A stretch of 64,000 nucleotides of DNA from Riptortus pedestris (lineage: Eukaryota; Arthropoda; Insecta; Hemiptera; Alydidae), in NCBI GenBank assembly GCA_019009955.1, contig CM032230.1:1254001-1318000 (forward strand). The letters run 5' to 3'. Within the stretch, counting starts at the first letter, position 1, and each line of letters opens with the position of its first letter. Made by a program: the position numbers and the translations under genes. The notes under the pieces are model-generated. The model was not told where the DNA came from. It worked only from the letters and a program-made list of their open reading frames with translations, and made no database searches. Below, in pieces: positions 56,101 through 58,192 of this stretch.

Positions 56101-58192
56101 TTTTATTATTTAATCATATTAATGTGTATGATCCGATGCCATCACTAAATAAAGCATGACTACCTTGCGATTTTGATCTCTGTGAAGACAACTAGCAGAA
56201 TATTAAATAAAACCATATTAAGCCTATAATTATGCTGATGGGTATAGAGCGAAGCAGTATACGATAGTTCACTGTTGCACCTAGTACACTTATTTAAAAA
56301 AAACCTATTAAGTACTTTTGAAAAACAAACTATAACAACCATAAAACCAAATTGTACTGAAACTGACAAAAGAAATCATTTAAAAGTAATAGGATATTTT
56401 TTTAAATGATACTGAATTAATAATTTAATTAACTAAATAAAATAAGAACCCAAGCTCTTACCATAGATATTGTAATTGATTCAACAACATTATAACAGAA
56501 ATATAAAACAGTATATTTACTTTTACATTCCGTTTCACACTTGGGCTTTGGCGAAGATGTGAAGGATTTTTTTTTGTAGTTTTGTCATGTCAGTGCCTCA
56601 GTAGCTACTTTTTCTAAAGAAAACCCTCTAAAAAACAGTAGAACCATGTATTTTCACATTACTCACATAATAATTATTATTACAATGTTAAAGATTATTA
56701 AGATAAAAATAGAAATTTACATGTATTTAAGATTAGTAAAATTAATTATTTAAATAATAAAATACAGTATGTAAAATATGATACTAAACATGCTGACATT
56801 TTAATGAAAGAAGTCCTTCCACGTGGTCTGCCTTTCTTCTCCTTCCAAAGCAATGACCTCATTTTATCTTCTTAAGTGTAAAATATCCACTGTAGCCACT
56901 GGGTCATCTTGATGGCAATTGAAGAATTCGTCTAGTGCTTTAGCTGGCTCCAAAGGTCTGATGAGGAGTTGGGAGTGGTGGTTCTGGCTCAGGATCAAGT
57001 TCTTCTTGTTAACTGTCTTCATCTTCATCCTCACCAACTCCATTGAGAATGTGTTCATCTGAAACTCCTGCTGTTGTATCCACTGTTTCATCGATGTTTT
57101 CGAAATCTTGTAGTATATCTGGTGAATACGCTGTGGGAATCTCAAACTGTTGAGCCCAATTGCTAAAGGCTAGTCATCATCGTCTTCTGTTGGCACTGGG
57201 TCTTCCAGGCATCCTGCATGCTGGAAGGAATGCCTTGCTGGAAGGAATGATTGTCTTCCCTGTCACCTTTGCCCATGTCCTGCTGATCATTTGTTCAGCG
57301 ACTAAGATATTGGGTTTAAAATTCCCATTTGACTCGACGAGTTCCATTAAAAGCCTTCGTCTAAAATGACTTTTTAAGCTTTTTATTACACTTTGATCCA
57401 TTGGTTAAAGGACACTTGTTGTCAGGCGCAACTACAGACGACCCTATTCATGGCATTCCTCAAATGGGAAACAAAAGGCATCGAGCATTTTTTATGTTTA
57501 TTCTTCTGAAAACATCTTATAAATAATCTGAAAAACTCGTTGTTGAGAGTGAGAAATATCGTTATACAGAGAGAATAAATACATTTTTCTTTTCGTTCAA
57601 ACATCAGTGTCAATATCCATCGTTACAGGGGAATAATCGTTATAGGGAGAATCGGTACAGAGAGACTACTGTATATTTCCCATGAGGTCTGTATTGTGCT
57701 CGGCATTCAAATATAAAAGTTCATTGAAATCATTGAAGCCATTTTTAAGTAACAAGAGAGCTGACAAAGAGTAAAGAATTCCAGGTTTGTTGCCATTAAT
57801 ATTAGAATGACCTGAAATACAATAATTTTAGTGAATCAGTTACAAATTTGTTTATAGTTTTAATGTTGTATTTGTTTAAGGGAAGTCATTATAGAGTACT
57901 TGGTGAAAATTGTCAGTCTCATCTTGAGCATTGTGTTTGTAGGGAGGATTTAATTAGTTAATTAATGTGTTTGTGTTTTCAGGTGGATGAAGTGTGTGAA
58001 TTCATCAAGAACCTGCCCGGTTGCCGGGAGTATGTCGAGGACTTTGCTTCACAGGAGATAGACGGTCAAGCGCTGCTCCTGCTCAAGGAGGACCACCTCA
58101 TGTCGGCCATGTCTATGAAGCTAGGCCCCGCCCTCAAGATCTGTGCTAGGATAGATGCGATGAGAACTAAACACGATCCACAGCATACATAA
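4602..58192 (+). CDS. ph: polyhomeotic-like Polycomb protein gene (16 joined exons; 5' end outside window)
   Basis: Polyhomeotic is a core subunit of the nuclear Polycomb repressive complex 1. Its SAM domain polymerises, its HD1 motif and FCS zinc finger serve protein and nucleic-acid contacts, and together they compact and silence developmental genes. Sixteen exons with AG acceptors and GT donors join in one frame: 4602-4733, 7482-7563, 12107-12237, 23985-24110, 24771-24885, 26940-27091, 35557-35657, 36666-36784, 37476-37576, 38939-38996, 41145-41261, 42624-42716, 45161-45284, 49286-49382, 54191-54286 and 57983-58192. The sum is 1854 nt, 617 residues plus stop. In this partial protein HD1 is at about 397-420, FCS cysteines at 458, 461, 477 and 481, and SAM at about 549-612. 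Fly ph proteins are much longer, so N-terminal exons and the start codon lie upstream. Exons are 58-210 bp and introns reach 11.7 kb. Exon borders are my reading of splice signals and phase, not transcript data. Confidence 0.93.
4786..5721. mobile_element. candidate TTAA-flanked non-autonomous element with CCCCGGGG palindromes
   Basis: A segment between TTAA at 4786-4789 and TTAA at 5718-5721. Near each end is the near-palindrome ATCGGTCCCCGGGGTCCGAT (4805-4824; 5691-5710), and related CGCCGGGGACC stretches lie inside (4982-4992; 5575-5585). It has a C homopolymer (5034-5053) and no coding capacity. TTAA flanks would suit a piggyBac-type MITE, but terminal inverted repeats beyond about 10 bp are weak. 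Confidence 0.35.
5034..5053. repeat. C homopolymer
   Basis: Twenty C in a row, next to GGCGCCCGATGC. The length may be unreliable in assembly. Confidence 0.9.
5850..7380. other. intron sequence, no gene seen
   Basis: AT-rich intron between ph exons w1 and w2. Apart from the SINE relics near 6700-6955 I see only short spurious frames. Confidence 0.6.
6700..6815 (-). mobile_element. SINE 3'-body relic (reverse orientation)
   Basis: TTAACATCCACT..GGTGCGACTAAGGAT is the reverse complement of the body of the tRNA-derived SINE seen at 29815-29990 (GTGGACGTTAATAAATAA tail). A further tail-like piece (AAGTGGATGTAAATAAATAA) stands at about 6935-6955 in the other orientation. Diverged and truncated. 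Confidence 0.6.
7389..7432. repeat. (TA)n microsatellite
   Basis: About 44 bp of AT dinucleotides ending 50 bp before ph exon w2. Confidence 0.95.
7482..7563 (+). CDS. ph: ph exon w2 (VITAGKPF segment)
   Basis: The acceptor TGTGTAG follows a T-rich tract; the donor is AGA|GTTAGT. The exon has 27 codons plus one base (VITAGKPFPSNQITSHVLGK and onward), leaving phase 1, which exon w3 completes to Thr. VITAGKPF matches my memory of insect ph. The exon sits between a TA microsatellite and a LINE copy. Confidence 0.87.
8132..8171. repeat. T homopolymer
   Basis: Forty T, in the intron upstream of LINE copy 2. It may be the poly(A) tail of a reverse-oriented retroposon, but I recognise no body next to it. 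Confidence 0.9.
9395..10027 (+). pseudogene. reverse transcriptase domain of LINE copy 2
   Basis: 210 residues covering most RT blocks: LLEKILNKRL, FQCGFRERHSTMYHL, VALDIEKAYDTVWRR, GVPQGGVLSTTLFN and YCLYADDLFIY with the catalytic Asp pair. An upstream in-frame stop and a TAG after KRRNSQ cut it from linker and RNase H. It closely parallels the minus-strand RT at 2656-3228. Confidence 0.93.
10075..10917 (+). pseudogene. RNase H and C-terminal tail of LINE copy 2
   Basis: VFAYTDGSKTVNGTG, then YTAELQAILLAL and LWTDSLSSLHTL, are RNase H blocks with the catalytic Asp, Glu and Asp. The later frame 10672-10917 carries LTRLRIGHSLLTHGHLM and a PTCRHCNETLTVHHILTDCR knuckle, then NIYNTL and stop. 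A TAG (10423-10425) and a TGA (near 10633) interrupt it. Confidence 0.9.
10980..11360. repeat. T-rich low-complexity tract
   Basis: A T/C-rich stretch after LINE copy 2 with runs of T and a C9 run, probably partly the 3' UTR of the LINE. The Phe/Leu-rich frame across it is not a gene. Confidence 0.7.
11461..11835 (-). mobile_element. partial copy of the TA-flanked subrepeat element (one unit, reverse)
   Basis: The reverse complement contains the unit hallmarks TAAGG.AGGCCTGAAAT, CACGATATTCTG and TTTTGTTATTTAAAGTAACTT, and begins with GTTACCTTTTCATGCCTCAA, as in the copy at 47280. The ends are missing. Confidence 0.8.
12107..12237 (+). CDS. ph: ph exon w3 (TLVIGQLGVISS segment)
   Basis: The acceptor GGTTTTCAG and the donor AAG|GTAATG are both good. 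Two bases complete a Thr codon from w2 and 43 codons follow (SFPSYTTIPTTTNQTLVIGQ and onward), ending LQK in phase 0. The stretch TTTNQTLVIGQLGV is typical of insect polyhomeotic. The downstream intron of 11.7 kb contains the 53-bp minisatellite. Confidence 0.9.
12549..12582. repeat. (TA)n microsatellite
   Basis: About 34 bp of AT dinucleotides in ph intron 3. Confidence 0.9.
12590..13295. other. intron sequence, no gene seen
   Basis: AT-rich intron upstream of the 53-bp array; a G-run at about 13252-13263. No frame or repeat that I recognise. Confidence 0.6.
13297..19634. repeat. minisatellite, 53-bp unit, about 119 copies
   Basis: Tandem units of the form TCTGAATATAATCAATGATG, then GAGCCCAGGTGAGCCC, then TGAGTATCCATATCCCC. 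The period of 53 bp is read directly (e.g. unit starts at 17101 and 17154). Length 6.3 kb. Most units differ at a few sites (CCCTGAG/CCCCGAG, CCCC/TCC/CC). A divergent type with CCCCTAGTATCTATATCAAC recurs between 13.7 and 15.0 kb, often 106 bp apart. Every unit keeps CAGGTGAGC on the ph sense strand. Lies in ph intron 3. The open minus-strand frames across it (period 53 residues) are not genes. Confidence 0.98.
19700..19925 (-). mobile_element. copy of the AGCAGATTTCCC element, right half (reverse, partial)
   Basis: The reverse complement reads CCAGTGGGAGAGGGGGGATT, then GAACCAAGCTTATTGCAAAT and ATTAACCGAGATATCTGCAT, which matches the element at 55385-55845 block by block. It lies directly after the 53-bp array. 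Confidence 0.75.
20004..20068. repeat. (TA)n microsatellite
   Basis: AT dinucleotides directly at the left end of the foldback element. Confidence 0.93.
20072..21418. mobile_element. foldback element with ~120-bp inverted ends, TA-flanked
   Basis: The left end CTAGCTCAGATACCCGGCTT (20072 on) and the right end AAGCCGGGTATCTGAGCTA (to 21417) are inverted copies; the similarity extends about 120 bp inward (to CACAGTGTTTAGGGTT on the left, AACCCTAAACACTGTG on the right). Both ends border TA microsatellites. Inside are three or four diverged units of about 0.28 kb carrying GTGGGGGTTATAAGGGA and TTTTGTTATTTAGAGTAACT. No coding capacity. The interior matches the elements at 33200, 45380 and 47280, which have this end on only one side. 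Confidence 0.85.
21419..21572. repeat. compound microsatellite (TA)n-(TG)n-(TA)n-(CATA)n
   Basis: Consecutive TA, TG, TA and ACATACAT tracts at the right border of the foldback element. Confidence 0.95.
21703..22797 (-). mobile_element. piggyBac-like element, internally deleted, with inverted ends
   Basis: The left TTGGGGCAGTGGGAATGGAA (21708 on) and the right rc TTGGGGCAGTGGGAACGGAC pair over roughly 35 bp including GGTCCATT. Between them, on the minus strand, are broken pieces of a piggyBac transposase. At about 1.1 kb it is too short for a full transposase gene. I see no clean TTAA duplication directly at these ends. A third copy of the end motif (TTTTTGGGGCAGTGGGA) lies alone at about 23133-23150. 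Confidence 0.7.
21878..22500 (-). pseudogene. piggyBac transposase fragments (DDE domain, C-terminal half)
   Basis: Minus-strand pieces in changing frames: AMVPYFGWHGAKQHIYGKPI at 22422-22360 (family block PYFGRH..K..I.GKPIRFG), GTDTIRSKQTE (GTGTIR block) and DQQYIVAQNNKCMGRVHRLV at about 21995-21935 (family block QPYIVAQYNKYMGGVDRLD). At least two frameshifts and stops, and the conserved VD of the last block is changed, so it is inactive. Confidence 0.85.
22800..23970. other. intron sequence, no gene seen
   Basis: AT-rich intron up to ph exon w4. It contains the isolated GGGGCAGTGGGA motif at 23133-23150, which may mean that the piggyBac-related sequence once extended farther, and the small near-palindrome GATGCGGTTATTCCGCAGAT (rc, about 23468-23487). 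Confidence 0.5.
23985..24110 (+). CDS. ph: ph exon w4 (YVTATCQNRG segment)
   Basis: 42 codons from YVTATCQNRG to TAPHHPQ; the donor is CAG|GTATCC. Two acceptors 6 bp apart are both in frame: TTAG before 23979 would add Leu-Gln, CTGCAG before 23985 would not. I give the shorter form. A tandem acceptor of this kind could give two forms differing by two residues. The sequence PWQFNTTQLPQVWAT fits the Gln-rich part of ph. Confidence 0.86.
24120..24317 (-). pseudogene. possible LINE RT C-terminal fragment
   Basis: The minus frame includes YCILCNGDSKNHNLMFKLQN, then KAIRPISIKSRE, reminiscent of the Y-x-W-G ... LQ-K-x-AIR-x-I block after the RT palm of Jockey-type LINEs. Short and degraded; it could be chance. 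Confidence 0.4.
24771..24885 (+). CDS. ph: ph exon w5 (NPIFIRGP motif, polyQ)
   Basis: The acceptor is ACTTTTCAG, the donor CAC|GTGAGT. 38 codons plus one base: VITAQNPIFIRGPQQEQPMF, then a Pro/Gln stretch with mixed CAA/CAG codons (six Gln, Val, three Gln). QNPIFIRG is a strongly conserved polyhomeotic motif and one of the best identifiers of the gene here. It leaves phase 1, which joins in frame both to exon w6 (Gln) and to the candidate terminal exon at 25561 (His). Confidence 0.92.
25085..25175 (+). mobile_element. relic of the AGCAGATTTCCC element, left part
   Basis: TAAATCTGCTATTGAGGTTG, then TCAAATATATATCGATTCTA and CTCAGG, parallels the left part of the copies at 33030 and 50186 (GCTATTGAGGT..ACTCATGAC..CCATCAATCCTACCCAGTAG). 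Strongly diverged. Confidence 0.45.
25561..25667 (+). CDS. ph: candidate alternative terminal exon of ph (short isoform A)
   Basis: A good acceptor (TTTTTTCATCTTCCAG) is followed by a frame that accepts the single base left by exon w5. It reads His, then 34 residues (PSFQLSDYMPACLRYQSSTP, then a Ser/Asn-rich stretch ending NNFY) and a TAA at 25665-25667. AATAAA signals follow at 25944-25949 and near 26132. Spliced after w5 it would end the protein before HD1, FCS and SAM. The match of phase, acceptor and signals is suggestive; there is no homology I can name. It may be chance. Confidence 0.4.
25690..26930. other. intron sequence, no gene seen
   Basis: After the candidate exon at 25561. AATAAA occurs at 25944-25949 and about 26132. 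A minus-strand 78-residue frame (26329-26565) has no recognisable motif. A reverse B-box-like GACTTGAACTCG at about 26650 may be another SINE scrap. Confidence 0.5.
26940..27091 (+). CDS. ph: ph exon w6 (Ser/Pro/Ala-rich linker)
   Basis: The acceptor is CCTTTTTAG, the donor CAG|GTATAT. Two bases complete Gln from w5; 50 codons follow (NVAMSKANTDMKGSSPQVQV and onward), ending SAQLFKQQ in phase 0. It is low-complexity linker without a named domain. I place it by frame continuity and coding character. Confidence 0.82.
27263..27337 (+). CDS. ph: candidate alternative terminal or cassette exon of ph (short isoform B)
   Basis: After the acceptor ATTTTTCAG, 24 codons run in the phase left by w6 (FGDIREIVYYSQEPDYYYTT, then PTPV) to a TGA at 27335-27337. 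AATAAA lies at 27433-27438, about 100 bp on, as expected of a short last exon. The only nearby donor (CCT|GTATGA after 27331) is weak; using it would give a 69-bp in-frame cassette instead. The main frame does not need this exon, because w6 also joins w7 in phase 0. The Tyr-rich composition is unlike random intron. Confidence 0.4.
   Translation, partial: FGDIREIVYYSQEPDYYYTTPTPV
27665..28690. repeat. minisatellite, 34-bp unit, about 22 good copies plus a decayed tail
   Basis: Units read TTCCCTGATGATAGTATGGA then GAACTACCCCTTCA (34 bp). Variants have CCTACACC, CTAATGATGGTATGGGAG or CCTTTTGATATATGG. Regular to about 28440, decaying to about 28690. Frames that stay open over it (e.g. 27851-28195) only reflect the period. 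In ph intron 6. Confidence 0.95.
28700..29810. other. intron sequence, no gene seen
   Basis: AT-rich with a G9 run near 28919. No repeats or coding frames that I recognise. Confidence 0.55.
29815..29990 (+). mobile_element. tRNA-derived SINE
   Basis: GAGTTCGATTCTCGCC (29837-29852) is a good pol III B box. It is followed by a body CAGGGCAAAGGAAATTATTT, TAACATCCTAAATCCCAACC, GTAACCTGTAGATAACCC and a TAATAATAAT-like tail after GTGGACGTTAATAAA. The A box is weak. At least three other relics of the body stand in the window (6700, 32945, 54385, all reversed). Confidence 0.75.
29995..31410. other. intron sequence, no gene seen
   Basis: AT-rich; G run at about 30760-30770. A Phe-rich frame (30059-30262) is low complexity. 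Confidence 0.55.
31420..31580 (+). mobile_element. second tRNA-derived SINE copy, truncated
   Basis: GGTTCAATTCCCTTGC (31475-31490) is a B box, followed by GAGCAAAGGAAATTTTTTTA as in the copy at 29815. Upstream GGCCTCAGGTTAGCCATAA may be the A-box half of a tRNA-like head. The body is cut after about 80 bp. Confidence 0.6.
31826..31850. repeat. (TA)n microsatellite
   Basis: Short AT tract in ph intron 6. Confidence 0.9.
32945..33030 (-). mobile_element. SINE 3'-body relic (reverse)
   Basis: TATTAACATCCACTTTATGC, then GGATTATTTACAGGTTACCA, is the reverse complement of the SINE tail GGTAACCTGTAGATAACCC..GTGGACGTTAATAA. It abuts the next element at 33035. Confidence 0.65.
33035..33162 (+). mobile_element. 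AGCAGATTTCCC element, left half
   Basis: AGCAGATTTCCCTTAAGGGA, then TTGTACTCATGACACGACAT, CCATCGATCCTATCTAGTAG and GAGGTCCGTTCAAAAT. The same order of blocks is at 50186-50310. It ends in a TA microsatellite, where the TA-flanked element at 33200 begins. Confidence 0.75.
33163..33199. repeat. (TA)n microsatellite
   Basis: AT tract between two element ends. Confidence 0.95.
33200..35124 (-). mobile_element. TA-flanked subrepeat element, full-length copy (reverse)
   Basis: In reverse orientation it runs from AAAATTGTAACCTCTGTCTG (rc, right end at 35124) to the CTAG end CTAGCTAAGGTACCC (left end 33200). About 1.9 kb. Inside are at least three ~0.28-kb units, each with TTACTCTAAATAACAA and CAGGCCTCCCTTATAACCCC or close variants. 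No coding frame. TA tracts on both sides. Same element as 47280-49086. Confidence 0.88.
35125..35175. repeat. (TA)n microsatellite
   Basis: About 50 bp of AT dinucleotides at the right end of the preceding element; a short start of the AGCAGATTTCCC element's right half follows (GTTACCGCTCTAGCATTCGC, 35183-35202). Confidence 0.93.
35265..35330 (-). mobile_element. possible SINE head (reverse)
   Basis: GGAATCGAATCCATGCTTCC is a reverse B box (rc GGATTCGATTCC), followed by TTTACCAACTCATTTGAGAC, like a reversed tRNA D-arm region. Short and isolated. Confidence 0.45.
35557..35657 (+). CDS. ph: ph exon w7
   Basis: The acceptor is TTTTACAG, the donor AA|GTAAGA. 33 codons plus two bases: GKMKTKAILTKANVPIQKLD and on to PISPQQP, then AA, which completes Lys with exon w8. 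Basic and Gln/Pro-rich linker. It follows an 8.4-kb intron full of repeats. Confidence 0.83.
35885..36562. repeat. imperfect inverted repeat, arms ~230 bp
   Basis: The left arm contains TATTGGGTATGTCTTCATGT, CTCTGAGACTGAAGAGTATT and ATCTTCAGATACTTTTTGAG. The right arm, read in reverse, contains TATTGAGCGTGTTTTCATGT, CTCTCAGACTGAAGAGTTCT and ATCTTCAGATACTTTTTCCG in the same order. A loop of roughly 150-200 bp separates them. It lies between ph exons w7 and w8. Hydrophobic frames across the arms appear non-coding. Confidence 0.75.
36666..36784 (+). CDS. ph: ph exon w8
   Basis: The acceptor is TTTTTTGTCAG, the donor ATGA|GTAAGC. It completes Lys, then 39 codons (MIITSQGTVVPQQSVQPAAA and onward) ending KPPPLM plus one base. 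Gln/Val/Pro-rich low-complexity segment, consistent with the central region of ph. Confidence 0.85.
37476..37576 (+). CDS. ph: ph exon w9
   Basis: It completes Ser, then 33 codons (LSLGAGGQSPKEQPTQTVAP and onward) ending IPEKPVV in phase 0; the donor is a perfect GTAAGT. The acceptor (GATGTGAAAG) has a poor pyrimidine tract, so its exact start is the least certain of the exon borders, but the phase fits on both sides. Confidence 0.8.
38150..38565 (+). pseudogene. 3' end of another LINE (endonuclease-RT type), degraded
   Basis: In changing frames: TMAKLYKTIVSPISC and LVSLFWTILKPDKNNL (family pattern LYKTLIRPVL..G.ETW...K.DE..L), then LGAHVARM, then PGLRWVQGSVTHAKN (family pattern GRPRLRW.D.V..D...L) and LGVNNWRTS. 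These are the C-terminal blocks of RTE/endonuclease-RT LINEs. Stops and frameshifts throughout. Confidence 0.65.
38939..38996 (+). CDS. ph: ph exon w10 (smallest exon)
   Basis: 58 bp; the acceptor is ATTTGCAG and the donor ATGA|GTAAGG. 19 codons (EATAIVQESPPTPVSQDSM) plus one base that exon w11 completes to Met. Acidic Ser/Pro linker just before HD1. It is too short to stand out as an open frame and is supported by splice signals and phase. Confidence 0.8.
39010..41130. other. intron sequence with one faint repeat trace
   Basis: At about 39340-39470 a + strand stretch (AAAAATTGTATAG..ATATTAACTGAGATATTTGC) follows the right half of the AGCAGATTTCCC element. The rest of this 2.1-kb intron shows no gene; a rc B-box/A-box-like GCCGAGTGGCTTAA (about 39541-39556, minus) may be a SINE scrap. 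Confidence 0.5.
41145..41261 (+). CDS. ph: ph exon w11, first part of HD1 motif
   Basis: The acceptor is CGGTTGCAG, the donor AAT|GTAAGG. It completes Met, then 38 codons: an acidic start (KVDEEEPAATVEEKSG), then KPQVLTHVIEGYVIQE, the conserved HD1 motif of fly Ph and vertebrate PHC1-3. HD1 mediates partner contacts within PRC1. The last base starts a Ser codon completed in w12. The open frame runs on past the donor, but the motif continues in w12, which fixes the splice. Confidence 0.95.
42050..42192 (+). mobile_element. right-end fragment of the TA-flanked element
   Basis: AAAATACCATCAACATTCAG, CCTCAAATGATTTCCCGGGT and ACCTTAGCTAG at 42182-42192 match the CTAG end of the copies at 47270 and 49086. 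A short deletion has removed the hairpin's second arm (CCCGGG runs directly into TACC). Confidence 0.8.
42624..42716 (+). CDS. ph: ph exon w12, end of HD1 motif
   Basis: The acceptor is TATTTTCAG, the donor CCT|GTAAGT. It completes Ser and continues SEPFPINRNSVVTPDLTPIR to EEPP. SSEPFPINR is the second half of HD1, so w11 and w12 read as one motif across the intron. The rest is Thr/Pro-rich linker towards the zinc finger. Confidence 0.94.
43148..43815. repeat. minisatellite, 43-bp unit, about 15 copies
   Basis: Unit CAGTATATGCCTCTAGAGCA then CAGTGCCTTCCATGTGCTGTGAA; the period of 43 is read from unit starts at 43191 and 43234. The first units are nearly identical; later ones vary (GCCCCTAGAGCAAAG, CCAAGTGC). 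Each contains the palindrome CTCTAGAG. It may have grown from a decayed related stretch at 43010-43147 (AGTGGGCAGCATAT, AGACAGCATAT). In the intron before the FCS exon. Confidence 0.97.
43858..44245 (-). mobile_element. AGCAGATTTCCC element copy (reverse)
   Basis: It begins AGTCCGTCACGCAGGGGCTG, CGTAAACTAAGCAGATTTCC, the reverse of the end at 55790-55830, and later contains ATGCAAATATCTCGGTTAAT, the reverse of ATTAACCGAGATATTTGCAT. The middle differs from the other copies. It sits directly after the 43-bp array. Confidence 0.75.
44560..45150. other. intron sequence, no gene seen
   Basis: AT-rich; short frames at 44346-44549 and 44880-45074 have no motif or codon pattern that I trust. Confidence 0.5.
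45161..45284 (+). CDS. ph: ph exon w13, FCS-type zinc finger
   Basis: The acceptor is GCTATTTCAG, the donor AAAG|GTAATC. It completes Leu, then 40 codons with a basic start (KKMKDEEIDGKKAK) and the FCS finger: Cys codons at 45205-45207 and 45214-45216 (KCEGCG), then FCSAQC. FCS fingers of Ph/PHC and Sfmbt/Scm proteins bind nucleic acid. All four zinc ligands are present. The following Arg-Cys (AKRC) is completed in exon w14, as in the family. Confidence 0.96.
45380..47270 (+). mobile_element. TA-flanked subrepeat element, 5'-truncated copy
   Basis: It starts inside the first unit (TTGGTATGTGTATTACTACT) and ends GCGAAGCCGGGTACCTTAGC, TAG at 47270, followed by TATATATATA. Units with GGAGTGGGAGTTATAAGGGA (45446), GGAGTGGGGGTTGTAAGGGA (45741) and GGAGTGGGGGTTATGAGGGA (46025) lie 295 and 284 bp apart. 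No coding frame. Confidence 0.88.
47280..49086 (+). mobile_element. TA-flanked subrepeat element, full-length copy in tandem with the previous
   Basis: It begins AAATTGTAACCTCTGTCTGT only about 10 bp of TA repeat after the preceding copy and ends GAAGCCGGGTACCTTAGCTAG at 49086. Units with GGAGTGGGGGTTATAAGGGA at 47507 and 48099 and GGAGTGGGGGTTGTAAGG at 47804 give spacings near 296 bp; a fourth is decayed (48390). It ends against a TA/TG microsatellite and a scrap of another element (49110-49165). Confidence 0.9.
49286..49382 (+). CDS. ph: ph exon w14, linker after the FCS finger
   Basis: The acceptor is GTGTTGCAG, the donor TGG|GTTAGT. It completes Arg, then CSAGGGKKAKGGVDDAKG and an acidic/basic stretch ending DEESEKKDW, 32 codons, phase 0. 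This is the flexible linker between the FCS finger and the SAM domain; in flies the length of this linker tunes SAM polymerisation. It is preceded by two tandem repeat elements (45.4-49.1 kb). Confidence 0.9.
49390..50180. other. intron sequence, no gene seen
   Basis: AT-rich with a TG tract at about 49541-49555. A minus-strand 89-residue frame (49701-49970) shows no motif. Confidence 0.5.
50186..50645 (+). mobile_element. AGCAGATTTCCC element, most complete left+right copy
   Basis: The left half starts AGCAGAGTTCCCTTAGGGGT and runs to GAGGTCCGTTCAAAAC (50294-50309). A short GT microsatellite follows. The right half starts CTGTTACCACTCTAGTGGTC and includes GCAATTTTTGTTTGATCGTT, TCTCCGTTACTGTAAGTCGG and ATTAACTGAGATATTTGCAT. 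This copy shows that the left and right halves found elsewhere belong to one element with a microsatellite inside. The right terminus is missing. Confidence 0.8.
51200..53290 (+). pseudogene. decayed copy of a repeated insect gene family of unknown function, interrupted by a 57-bp minisatellite
   Basis: In shifting frames the stretch reads FPNSFCCICSKYILK (51215), KPWIPHIRC, WFKGKKNAFQFGIPMLC, LGSAIRPVPHSSEIPIP, SELNVLVRDLGLSKD, YTKFPCFLCFWDSRAREQLW (51788), HFLHSHIDYF (about 52185), then the tandem array, then GEQFHQDVRDIERWHQGRWY (53108 on) and DYCWMLKRETKDRNRK. I recognise this order of blocks from a multi-copy family often annotated as uncharacterised protein in insect genomes; its role is unknown to me. 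Stops and frameshifts occur in nearly every block, so it is not functional. It lies in the sense orientation in ph intron 14. Confidence 0.75.
52205..53115. repeat. minisatellite, 57-bp unit, about 16 copies, derived from coding sequence
   Basis: Unit ATAGACTATTTCCTGAAAAT, CTGGGAGCTTACAGTGAATA, ATAGGGGGAGCAGTTTC (57 bp, 19 codons). Ten regular units to about 52800, then degraded ones. Since 57 is a multiple of three, both strands stay open for 579 bp (52238-52816 plus, 52199-52777 minus), which is a consequence of the period, not a gene. The unit spells a frameshifted DYFPENLGAYSEEQGEQF segment of the surrounding pseudogene. Confidence 0.95.
53300..54180. other. intron sequence, no gene seen
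   Basis: AT-rich intron before ph exon w15. Short frames only (53497-53760 plus, 53791-54015 minus), no recognisable motifs. Confidence 0.5.
54191..54286 (+). CDS. ph: ph exon w15, linker into SAM
   Basis: The acceptor is TGTTTTAACAG, the donor GGG|GTGAGT. 32 codons: DTNTDTNDSSSSAPEMMDIR, then AANIPGDPTSWG. It ends Trp-Gly, directly before VDEVCEFI of the SAM exon; the W-x-V-D-E-V junction is the usual start of polyhomeotic SAM domains. Confidence 0.9.
54385..54500 (-). mobile_element. SINE body, reverse copy
   Basis: TATTATTTATTAACGTCCAT, GGCTAATTGGGACGGGTTAT, CTACAGGTTACTACCC and GATGTTATTTAACGAAAGG are the reverse complement of the SINE at 29815, with the same order and little divergence. 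The tRNA-like head is missing. Confidence 0.78.
55385..55845 (+). mobile_element. AGCAGATTTCCC element, right half with complete right end
   Basis: TTTTAGCAGA (55362-55371) joins a TA microsatellite and then CTGTTAACGCTCTAGCGGTC, GATCGTTACCAAACTCGG, AAATATCTCCGTTATTATGC, AACCGAGATATTTGCATTTT, GGGAAATCTGCTTAGTTTAC and GCAGCCCCTGCGTGACGGAC before a T run. So only the first bases of the left half remain, and the right terminus is intact. GGGAAATCTGCT is the inverse of the left start AGCAGATTTCCC. Confidence 0.82.
55850..56580. other. intron sequence, no gene seen
   Basis: AT-rich; no frame or repeat recognised. Confidence 0.5.
56630..57671 (-). mobile_element. pogo/Tigger-type DNA transposon remnant
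   Basis: Right end: CAGTAGTCTCTCTGTACCGA (rc, 57671 inward), continuing CTCCCTATAACGATTATTCC, flanked by TA at 57672-57673, as expected for a pogo-family end with TA target. A transposase fragment lies inside. A possible left end CAGTAGAACC is at about 56635, but it is not clearly matched, so the left limit is uncertain. Confidence 0.65.
56864..57430 (-). pseudogene. pogo/Tigger transposase, C-terminal fragment of the DDE_1 region
   Basis: Two minus-strand pieces. 57401-57177: MDQSVIKSLKSHFRRRLLME and NILVAEQMISRTWAKVTGKT, matching the Tigger/jerky block PMDQGVI..lK..YR..LL and the A-W..V....I.NCW block. 57145-56864: PLEPAKALDEFFNCHQDDPV. A shift near 57150-57180 separates them, and the catalytic N-terminal part is missing, so it is dead. 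Confidence 0.78.
57983..58192 (+). CDS. ph: ph last exon w16, SAM domain and stop
   Basis: The acceptor is TGTGTTTTCAG. 69 codons then TAA at 58190-58192. The whole SAM domain is in this exon: VDEVCEFIKNLPGCREYVED, then FASQEIDGQALLLLKEDHLM and SAMSMKLGPALKI, followed by a short tail (DAMRTKHDPQHT). SAM domains of Ph form head-to-tail helical polymers through a mid-loop and an end-helix face; the acidic mid-loop and the KLGPALKI end helix are both intact. Its G+C and codon use stand out from the AT-rich surroundings. This is the strongest identifier of the gene. Confidence 0.97.
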   Translation: MDEVCEFIKNLPGCREYVEDFASQEIDGQALLLLKEDHLMSAMSMKLGPALKICARIDAMRTKHDPQHT